Source: Actinomycetales bacterium (GTDB taxonomy: Bacteria > Actinomycetota > Actinomycetes > Actinomycetales > Cellulomonadaceae). Taken from it: a stretch of DNA of 11,519 nt. The stretch spans positions 1 to 11,519 of the forward strand of contig JAAZAC010000026.1 of the NCBI GenBank assembly GCA_012514545.1, written 5' to 3'. Position numbers and translations under genes: made by a program. Positions 6,484 to 11,519 of this stretch are shown here, piece by piece. The first letter of the stretch is position 1. Each line of letters begins with the position of its first letter. Under the pieces are notes generated by a model. It saw only the letters and a list, made by a program, of their open reading frames with translations, was not told where the DNA came from and did no database searches.

Positions 6484-7959
6484 TCAGTCGGGCCGCACCG
6501 GGAGCAGCCGCGCGACCTCGGCGATCGAGCCCGACAGCGACGGGTACACGGTGAAGGCGTGCGCGACGTCGTCGGCGGTGAGCCGCTGCGCGACCGCGAG
6601 GGTGACGGGGAAGATCAGCTCGCCCGCGCGCGGCGCCACGACGACCCCGCCGAGCACGGTGCCCGTCGAGGCGTGCGCGAAGAGCTTGACGAACCCGTCG
6701 CGCATGCCGAGCATCTTCGCCCGCGGGTTGCGGGCCAGCTCGAGGCGGCTCGTCACGTAGGGCGTGCCCGCCTCGTCGAGCGAGCGCTGCGACGCGCCGA
6801 CGCTCGCGATCTCGGGCGCGGTGAAGACGTTGGCGGCGACGGTGCGCAGGTCGAGCGGGGTGACGGCCTGCCCCAGCGCGTGCTCCATGGCGATGCGGCC
6901 CTGCATGGCCGCGACCGAGGCGAGCGGCAGCACGCCCGCGCAGTCCCCCGCCGCGTAGACGCCGGGCGCCGTCGTCCGCGAGACCCGGTCGACCTCGACG
7001 TGCCCGGACTCCGTGAGCGCGACGCCCGCCTCCGCGAGCCCCATCCCGCCCGTCGAGGGCACCGAGCCGACCGCGAGCAGGCAGTGGCTGCCCTCGACCG
7101 TCCGCCCGTCCGTGAGCGTGACGACGACGCCGTCCCCCGTGGGCCGCACCGCCGCCGCGCGGGAGCGGGACAGGACCGTCATCCCGCGCTGGCGGAAGAC
7201 CTCCTCGACGACGGCGGCGGCGTCCGGGTCCTCCGACGGCAGGATCTGGTCGCGGGAGGACACGAGGACGACGTCGCAGCCCAGCGCCCCGTAGGCGCCC
7301 GCGAACTCGACGCCCGTCACCCCGGAGCCGACGACGACGAGCCGCTCGGGCAGGGTCGTCAGGCCGTACACCTGGGTCCAGTCGAGGACCCGCTCGCCGT
7401 CGGGGACGGCGTCGGGCAGCACGCGCGGGGTCGCGCCCGTGGCGAGGAGGACGGCGTCGGCGTCGAAGGCGTGCTCGCCGCCGGCCGGCCGGGCGACCAC
7501 GACGCGCCCGGGGCCGTCGAGCCGGGCCGTGCCCTCGACCACGCGGACGCCCTCGGCCTCGAGCCGCGCCCGGATGTCCGCCGACTGCGCCTCCGCGAGC
7601 TCGCGCACCCGCGCGTTGACCCGCGCGAGGTCGGCGGCGAACGGCCCGGGCTGGTCCCGGTCGCCCACGCTGCGGATGCCCAGCTCCGGGGCGCGCGCGG
7701 CGATCGTCATCCACTCGGCGGTGGCGATGAGCGTCTTCGACGGCACGACGTCGGTGAGCACCGCCGCCCCGCCGAGGCCGTGCCGCTCGGCGAGGGTGAC
7801 GTCCGCGCCCGCCCGGGCGGCGACGAGCGCCGCCTCGTACCCGCCGGGCCCGCCCCCGACCACGACGACGCGCGCCGCGCGGCGGGGGCGCCGGCCGCCG
7901 TCCGAGGGGCCCGGGGGCGCGGGCGGCTCGGCGGGACCGGGCGGCGTCGTCGTCGTCAT
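6484..7959 (-). CDS. lpdA: Cysteine-less flavoprotein disulfide reductase family protein, NAD(P)H:quinone dehydrogenase type (LpdA-like)
   Basis: This 491-aa protein has the fold signatures of the lipoamide dehydrogenase/glutathione reductase family. An FAD dinucleotide loop VVVGGGPGGYEAA lies near residue 35, an NAD(P) loop VVVGSGVTGVEFAGAY lies mid-protein, and GVYAAGDCAG marks the second FAD site. The redox-active disulfide is absent: at the usual GGTCxxxxCxPSK position (63-75) the sequence is GGAAVLTDVVPSK, so both cysteines are replaced (A66, V71). The C-terminal His-Glu dyad is also missing; YPSLSGS replaces the usual HAHPTLSE-like motif. This matches M. tuberculosis LpdA (Rv3303c), described as a flavin-dependent NAD(P)H:quinone reductase rather than a true lipoamide dehydrogenase. 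I chose ATG 7959, because CAGAAT ends 7 nt upstream of it. An ATG at 7968 would add three residues and overlaps that hexamer. The gene is divergent from the PNP gene and convergent with the EEP gene. Confidence 0.92.
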   Translation of the reverse strand: MTTTTPPGPAEPPAPPGPSDGGRRPRRAARVVVVGGGPGGYEAALVAARAGADVTLAERHGLGGAAVLTDVVPSKTLIATAEWMTIAARAPELGIRSVGDRDQPGPFAADLARVNARVRELAEAQSADIRARLEAEGVRVVEGTARLDGPGRVVVARPAGGEHAFDADAVLLATGATPRVLPDAVPDGERVLDWTQVYGLTTLPERLVVVGSGVTGVEFAGAYGALGCDVVLVSSRDQILPSEDPDAAAVVEEVFRQRGMTVLSRSRAAAVRPTGDGVVVTLTDGRTVEGSHCLLAVGSVPSTGGMGLAEAGVALTESGHVEVDRVSRTTAPGVYAAGDCAGVLPLASVAAMQGRIAMEHALGQAVTPLDLRTVAANVFTAPEIASVGASQRSLDEAGTPYVTSRLELARNPRAKMLGMRDGFVKLFAHASTGTVLGGVVVAPRAGELIFPVTLAVAQRLTADDVAHAFTVYPSLSGSIAEVARLLPVRPD

Positions 7960-7966
7960 CGCCGCC

Positions 7967-7972
7967 ATTCTG
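7967..7972 (-). promoter_or_regulatory. Possible -10 element of lpdA (leaderless)
   Basis: Read on the - strand this is CAGAAT, a TANNNT-like hexamer with the important A and final T but C at the first position. It ends 7 nt before the ATG at 7959, the same geometry as at the other starts here. It overlaps the alternative ATG at 7968, which argues for the inner start. Confidence 0.35.
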
Positions 7973-7984
7973 CCGGTCGCGCCC

Positions 7985-8007
7985 GGGTATCACATGCCGG
8001 GATAGCC
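7985..8007. promoter_or_regulatory. Imperfect inverted repeat between divergent lpdA and PNP genes
   Basis: GGGTATCAC (7985-7993) and GGGATAGCC (7999-8007) are inverted copies matching at 7 of 9 positions (GGnTATCnC), with a 5-bp spacer. The right arm overlaps the proposed -10 of the PNP gene and the left arm lies upstream of the lpdA start. The 55-bp gap is the only control region for both genes, so a shared operator is possible. The match is modest and may be chance. Confidence 0.3.
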
Positions 8008-8008
8008 T
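8003..8008 (+). promoter_or_regulatory. Probable -10 element of the PNP gene (leaderless)
   Basis: TAGCCT fits TANNNT and ends 6 nt before the ATG at 8015, with no Shine-Dalgarno between. It would drive the PNP/phospho-sugar mutase pair. No clear -35 is seen. Confidence 0.45.
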
Positions 8009-8014
8009 CGGGGC

Positions 8015-8851
8015 ATGACGATCGACGTGCCGGACCTCGACGACCCCAGCACCGACCCGTTCGACGTGGCCCGCGCGGCCGCCGCGGTCATCGCCGACCG
8101 CACCGGCGTCGCCCGCCACGACGTCGCGCTCGTCCTCGGCTCCGGCTGGGGCGGCGCCGCCGACCTCCTCGGCGAGACCGTCGCCGAGGTGCCCGCCGCC
8201 GAGGTGCCCGGCTTCCTGGCGCCCGCCGTGCCCGGCCACGGCGGCACGCTGCGCTCGGTGCGGCTCGCGGACGGCGCGCGCCACGCCCTCGTGCTCGGCG
8301 CGCGCACCCACCTCTACGAGGGCCGGGGCGTCCGCCGGGTCGTGCACGGCGTGCGCACCGCGGCCGCCGCGGGGGCGCGCACGCTCGTGCTGACCAACGG
8401 CTGCGGCGGCCTCGACCCGTCCTGGCGCCCCGGCACGGCCGTGCTCATCCGCGACCACATCAACCTCACCGCGACGTCCCCGCTCGAGGGCGCGACGTTC
8501 GTCGACCTCACCGACCTCTACGCCGCCCGGCTGCGCGCGATCGCGCACGAGGTGGACCCCGGCCTGCCCGAGGGCGTCTACGCCCAGTTCCCCGGCCCGC
8601 ACTACGAGACCCCCGCCGAGGTCGCGATGGCGGGCCGCATGGGCGCCGACCTCGTCGGCATGTCCACCGCCCTCGAGGCGATCGCCGCGCGGCACGCCGG
8701 GCTCGAGGTGCTCGGCATCTCGCTCGTCACCAACCTCGCCGCGGGCGTCGGCGCCGAGCCCCTCGCGCACGACGAGGTCATCGAGGCCGGCCGCGCCGCC
8801 GGCCCCCGCATCAGCCGCCTGCTCGCCGACGTCGTCGGGAGGATCGGATGA
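8015..8851 (+). CDS. punA: Purine nucleoside phosphorylase (trimeric, 6-oxopurine type)
   Basis: This 278-aa protein has the usual length of trimeric PNPs. It splits purine (deoxy)ribonucleosides with phosphate into the base and (deoxy)ribose-1-phosphate in the cytoplasm. Motifs: phosphate-binding LGSGWGG (41-47), PGHGG (H75), ARTHLYEG (R97), TNGCGG (127-132), FPGPHYETPAE (192-202, with E202 expected to contact the purine) and MGADLVGMST (209-218). N240 in VTNLAAG corresponds to the asparagine that favours guanosine/inosine over adenosine in this class. The ATG at 8015 is set by the -10 6 nt upstream. The stop overlaps the next gene's ATG as ATGA, so translation is coupled to the mutase. The M. 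tuberculosis homologue is called deoD, but this is not the hexameric E. coli DeoD type. Confidence 0.95.
   Translation: MTIDVPDLDDPSTDPFDVARAAAAVIADRTGVARHDVALVLGSGWGGAADLLGETVAEVPAAEVPGFLAPAVPGHGGTLRSVRLADGARHALVLGARTHLYEGRGVRRVVHGVRTAAAAGARTLVLTNGCGGLDPSWRPGTAVLIRDHINLTATSPLEGATFVDLTDLYAARLRAIAHEVDPGLPEGVYAQFPGPHYETPAEVAMAGRMGADLVGMSTALEAIAARHAGLEVLGISLVTNLAAGVGAEPLAHDEVIEAGRAAGPRISRLLADVVGRIG
8837..8844 (+). promoter_or_regulatory. Ribosome-binding site for the phospho-sugar mutase gene, inside the PNP gene
   Basis: CGGGAGGA, with the Shine-Dalgarno core GGGAGGA, lies inside the last codons of the PNP gene and ends 3-4 nt before the ATG at 8848. It supports that start over other in-frame options and supports coupled translation. 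Confidence 0.6.
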
Positions 8852-10659
8852 ACGACCGGACCGCCGCGGCCCCCGCCGGACTCGACCCGGAGCTCGCCGC
8901 CCGGGTGCGGGCCTGGATCGACGACGACCCGGACCCCCAGACCGCGCGCCACCTCGCCGACCTCCTCGACCTCGCCGGCGACCGCAACGGGGACGAGACG
9001 ATGCGGCTCGCCGCCCGCCAGGAGCTGGCGGACCGGTTCGCGGGCTTCCTCGAGTTCGGCACCGCGGGCCTGCGCGGCGCGCTCGGCGGCGGGCCCAACC
9101 GCATGAACCGCGCCGTCGTCATCCGCACCGCGGCCGGCCTGCTGCGCTACCTCACGGACACGCTGCCCGGCGCCCGGCCGCGCGTCGTCATCGGCTACGA
9201 CGCCCGCTACCAGTCCGACGTCTTCGCGCGCGACACGGCCGCCGTCGTCACCGCGGGCGGCGGCGAGGCGCTCCTGCTGCCCCGCCTCCTGCCGACGCCG
9301 GTGCTCGCCTTCGCGGTGCGCCACCTCGGCGCCGACGCCGGCGTCATGGTCACCGCGAGCCACAACCCGCCGCAGGACAACGGCTACAAGGTCTACCTGG
9401 GCGGCCGCGTGGTCACCGACGCCGGCCAGGGCGTGCAGATCGTGCCCCCGCACGACGCCGAGATCGCCGCCCGGATCGCGCAGGTCCCCTCCGTCACGTC
9501 CGTCCCGCGCGTGGACAGCGGCTGGACCGTGCTCGGCGAGGAGATCGTCGACGCCTACCTCGCCGCCGTCGGCGCGCTCGACGACCCCGCGGACGCCCCC
9601 GCCCGCGCCCGGCTGCGCGTCGTGACCACGTCGCTGCACGGCGTCGGCGGCGAGCTGCTCCGGCGCGCGCTCACCGCGGCGGGGCACACGGACCTGCACC
9701 CCGTGCCCGAGCAGGCGGCGCCCGACCCGGCGTTCCCGACCGTGGCGTTCCCCAACCCGGAGGAGCCGGGCGCGATCGACCTCGCGCTGGCCCTCGCGGA
9801 GGAGGTGGGCGCGGACCTCGTCATCGCGAACGACCCCGACGCCGACCGGTGCGCCGCCGCGGTCCGCGACCCGCGCGCCGCGGTGCCGACGGCGTCGTCG
9901 ACCGCCCGGGCGGCCGGCTGGCGCATGCTGCACGGCGACGAGGTCGGCGCGCTGCTGGGCGAGGACGTCGCGCGGCGGGCCGCCGCGGCCGGCCGCACCG
10001 ACGGCGTGCTCGCGAGCTCGATCGTCTCGTCGCGGCTGCTCGCGCGGATCGCGGCCGAGCACGGGCTCGCGCACCGCTCGACGCTCACCGGCTTCAAGTG
10101 GATCGCCCGCGTCGAGGGCCTGATCTTCGGCTACGAGGAGGCGCTCGGCTACTGCGTCGCGCCCGACGTCGTACGGGACAAGGACGGCCTGTCGGCCGCC
10201 CTCCTGCTCACCGGGCTGGCGGCGCGCGTGAAGGCCGAGGGGCGAACGCTCGTCGACGTCCTCGACGACCTCGCCGTGCGGCACGGCCTCCACCTCACGG
10301 ACCAGCTCTCGGCCCGGTTCACCGACCTCGCGGCGATCGGGGCGACGATGGCGCGCGTGCGCTCGGCCCCGCCGGCCACCCTCGCCGGGTCCCCCGTCGC
10401 GAGCGTCGAGGACCTCGCCCGACCGGCGCCCGGGCCGGACGCCCTGCCGCCCACCGAGGGCCTGCGGCTCCTCGCGGAGGACGGCACGCGCGTCGTCGTC
10501 CGCCCGAGCGGCACCGAGCCCAAGGTGAAGTGCTACCTCGAGGTGATCGTCCCCGTGGCGTCCCGCGCCGAGGTCGACGACGCCCGGCGGGCCGCGCGGG
10601 CGCGGCTCGACGCCGTGCGGGCCGACGTCGCCGCGGCCCTCGGGCTCGCGCAGGACTGA
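8848..10659 (+). CDS. pmmB: Phospho-sugar mutase (phosphohexomutase superfamily; possibly phosphopentomutase)
   Basis: This 603-aa protein belongs to the alpha-D-phosphohexomutase superfamily, with the long PGM2/PmmB-type length. Motifs in order: FGTAGLRGALGGGPNRMN near residue 70, the phosphoserine loop TASHNPPQDNGYK with catalytic S171, the Mg2+ loop DPDADR (D329, D331, D333), the sugar loop GYEEALGY (E430, E431) and the phosphate-binding RPSGTEPK (552-559). All catalytic elements are intact. About 20 residues rich in Ala/Thr/Ser follow the metal loop (roughly 337-358). The family interconverts 1- and 6- (or 1- and 5-) phosphates of sugars through a bisphosphate intermediate. M. tuberculosis pmmB sits in the same position after a PNP gene, but human PGM2 of this group acts mainly as a phosphopentomutase. 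The PNP overlap upstream and deoC downstream make (deoxy)ribose-1-phosphate a plausible substrate. The specificity is inferred. Confidence 0.9.
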   Translation: MNDRTAAAPAGLDPELAARVRAWIDDDPDPQTARHLADLLDLAGDRNGDETMRLAARQELADRFAGFLEFGTAGLRGALGGGPNRMNRAVVIRTAAGLLRYLTDTLPGARPRVVIGYDARYQSDVFARDTAAVVTAGGGEALLLPRLLPTPVLAFAVRHLGADAGVMVTASHNPPQDNGYKVYLGGRVVTDAGQGVQIVPPHDAEIAARIAQVPSVTSVPRVDSGWTVLGEEIVDAYLAAVGALDDPADAPARARLRVVTTSLHGVGGELLRRALTAAGHTDLHPVPEQAAPDPAFPTVAFPNPEEPGAIDLALALAEEVGADLVIANDPDADRCAAAVRDPRAAVPTASSTARAAGWRMLHGDEVGALLGEDVARRAAAAGRTDGVLASSIVSSRLLARIAAEHGLAHRSTLTGFKWIARVEGLIFGYEEALGYCVAPDVVRDKDGLSAALLLTGLAARVKAEGRTLVDVLDDLAVRHGLHLTDQLSARFTDLAAIGATMARVRSAPPATLAGSPVASVEDLARPAPGPDALPPTEGLRLLAEDGTRVVVRPSGTEPKVKCYLEVIVPVASRAEVDDARRAARARLDAVRADVAAALGLAQD

Positions 10660-10673
10660 CGGCCCGCAGGCCG
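10660..10673. terminator. Small GC hairpin between convergent mutase and deoC genes
   Basis: CGGCC (10660-10664) and GGCCG (10669-10673) can form a 5-bp stem with a CGCA loop in the 19-bp gap between two convergent genes. There is no U-tract. It may act as a weak two-way terminator, but a stem this short is common in GC-rich DNA. Confidence 0.25.
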
Positions 10674-10678
10674 GCGCC

Positions 10679-11416
10679 TCAGTAGCCGGAGCCCGCGCCC
10701 TCGTCGACCGGGCCGGCCTCGTCGAGCGTGTCGAGCACGGCCTTCGTGCCCGACAGGCCGAGGCGGGTCGCGCCGGCCGCGATCATCGCGCGCGCCGCGG
10801 CGCCCGTGCGGATGCCTCCCGAGGCCTTCACGCCCAGGCGGCCGCCGACGGTGGCCGCCATGAGCTCGACGGCGTGCACGCTCGCCCCACCCGTCGGGTG
10901 GAAGCCGGTCGACGTCTTCACGAAGTCGGCGCCCGCGGCCTCGGCGGCCCGGCACGCCCCCACGATCTGCTCGTCGGTGAGCGCGGCGGACTCGATGATG
11001 ACCTTGAGCACGGTCGGCGGGGGCACGGCCGCGCGCACGGCGGCGATGTCCGCGCGCACCGCCTCGAAGTCCCCGGCGATCGCCGCGCCGACGTCGATGA
11101 CCATGTCGATCTCGTCCGCGCCGTCGGCGACCGCGCGCGCGGCCTCCGCGGCCTTGATCTCGCTGCGGTGCTTGCCGGACGGGAAGCCGCACACGGCCGT
11201 GACCTTGATGTCCCCCGCGTCGACCGGGAGCATCGACGGGGACACGCAGACCGACCACACGCCGAGGCTGCGCGCCTCGGCGACGAACGCGGCGACGTCG
11301 GCGGCCGTCGCCTCGGGCTTGAGGAGGGTGTGGTCGACCATCCGGGCCACGGCCGCGCGGTCGAGGCGCGCGACGTCGGGCGCGGCGTCGGGGGTGGGGG
11401 TGTCGGGGGTGCTCAT
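10679..11416 (-). CDS. deoC: Deoxyribose-phosphate aldolase
   Basis: This 245-aa class I aldolase splits 2-deoxy-D-ribose-5-phosphate into glyceraldehyde-3-phosphate and acetaldehyde in the cytoplasm. Motifs: DHTLLKPEAT (28-37), VCGFPSGKH (75-83), EIDMVIDVG (102-110, with the catalytic aspartate D108), VLKVIIES (136-143), DFVKTSTGF (164-172, K167 as Schiff-base lysine) and GVKASGGIRTG (195-205, K197 as proton-relay lysine). All catalytic residues are present. The ATG at 11416 overlaps the stop of the preceding - strand gene (ATGA), which indicates translational coupling. An in-frame GTG at 11512 would add an Arg-rich stretch that is only a shadow of the upstream gene. The gene is convergent with the phospho-sugar mutase. 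With PNP and the mutase it would complete breakdown of purine deoxyribonucleosides to central metabolism. The tail after the barrel (DEAGPVDEGAGSGY) is short and acidic. Confidence 0.96.
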   Translation of the reverse strand: MSTPDTPTPDAAPDVARLDRAAVARMVDHTLLKPEATAADVAAFVAEARSLGVWSVCVSPSMLPVDAGDIKVTAVCGFPSGKHRSEIKAAEAARAVADGADEIDMVIDVGAAIAGDFEAVRADIAAVRAAVPPPTVLKVIIESAALTDEQIVGACRAAEAAGADFVKTSTGFHPTGGASVHAVELMAATVGGRLGVKASGGIRTGAAARAMIAAGATRLGLSGTKAVLDTLDEAGPVDEGAGSGY

Positions 11417-11519
11417 GCGCGGTGCCGTCCGTTCGCTGGTTCGGTGTAGGCGGGGATGATGACGTCGTCGACGAGCGCGGCGCGCTCCTCGAGCGGGCGG
11501 AACGCCGACCACGCGGCGG
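11413..11519 (-). CDS. 3' end of an unidentified gene upstream of deoC (partial)
   Basis: On the - strand one frame is open from the window edge to a TGA at 11415-11413, giving 34 residues (WSAFRPLEERAALVDDVI, then IPAYTEPANGRHRA at the C-terminus). Its codons nearly all end in G or C, whereas the competing frame reads as an Arg-rich shadow, so this is the real coding frame. The stop overlaps the deoC ATG as ATGA, so the two genes probably form an operon. I do not recognise the family from so short a tail. A carbohydrate or nucleoside metabolism role would fit the context, but nothing in the residues shows it. Confidence 0.6.
   Translation of the reverse strand, partial: AAWSAFRPLEERAALVDDVIIPAYTEPANGRHRA

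Noticed and set aside
6353..8770. 805-codon open frame on the - strand over lpdA and the PNP gene
   Set aside because: Out of frame with lpdA and antisense to PNP, with Arg/Gly-rich composition and no domain. It is a GC-driven shadow.
8602..10293. 563-codon open frame on the - strand opposite the mutase gene
   Set aside because: Composition is typical of a shadow frame, and the + strand frame carries all phosphohexomutase motifs.
11417..11512. N-terminal extension of deoC to GTG 11512
   Set aside because: The added residues are Arg-rich and occupy the third-position-biased coding frame of the upstream gene.
1..11519. Defence system, mobile element, phage, CRISPR array or biosynthetic cluster
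   Set aside because: Every substantial gene belongs to a core metabolic, transport or known-domain family. No integrase, transposase, repeat-spacer array, tRNA attachment site or composition shift was seen.

Overview
The window is very GC-rich (about three quarters G+C). Its genes have G or C at nearly every third codon position and several start at GTG. This points to an actinobacterium, most likely Micrococcales (Cellulomonas-like); the genus is an inference. Gene content and partial order resemble a conserved actinobacterial chromosomal block. From memory, Mycobacterium tuberculosis has maf (Rv3282) near accA3 (Rv3285), and lpdA (Rv3303c) near deoD (Rv3307) and pmmB (Rv3308). I see no transposase, integrase, tRNA, rRNA, CRISPR array or phage gene, so this reads as core chromosome rather than an island.

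Layout, left to right. (1) On +, the 3' end of a DUF885 zinc-hydrolase-like gene overlaps a maf nucleotide pyrophosphatase gene. (2) A 125-bp intergenic region carries three copies of an 8-bp palindrome and a -10 element. It is followed by the biotin carboxylase/BCCP alpha subunit of an acyl-CoA carboxylase (accA3-like) and a NUDIX hydrolase. (3) A clear DtxR/IdeR-type iron box precedes an FTR1/EfeU iron permease that has no efeO or efeB beside it. (4) A 662-aa polytopic membrane protein ends in an endonuclease/exonuclease/phosphatase (EEP) domain. (5) On -, and convergent with it, lies a cysteine-less flavoprotein disulfide reductase homologue of the LpdA/NAD(P)H:quinone type. (6) Divergent from that, on +, purine nucleoside phosphorylase overlaps a phospho-sugar mutase. 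(7) On -, and convergent with the mutase, deoC overlaps the unidentified 3' end of another gene.

The right-hand third can be read as one pathway. PNP releases (deoxy)ribose-1-phosphate, the mutase may convert it to the 5-phosphate, and DeoC splits deoxyribose-5-phosphate into glyceraldehyde-3-phosphate and acetaldehyde. No DeoB-type phosphopentomutase is visible, so the mutase is a candidate for that step.

Four genes (accA3, the EEP membrane protein, lpdA, PNP) have a TANNNT-like -10 hexamer ending 5 to 7 nt before the start codon and no Shine-Dalgarno. This suggests leaderless transcripts, and I used it to choose starts. I did not find a clearly novel multi-gene system. The observations most worth testing are the iron box on the orphan permease, the triple palindrome before accA3, the membrane-EEP fusion and the candidate phosphopentomutase.
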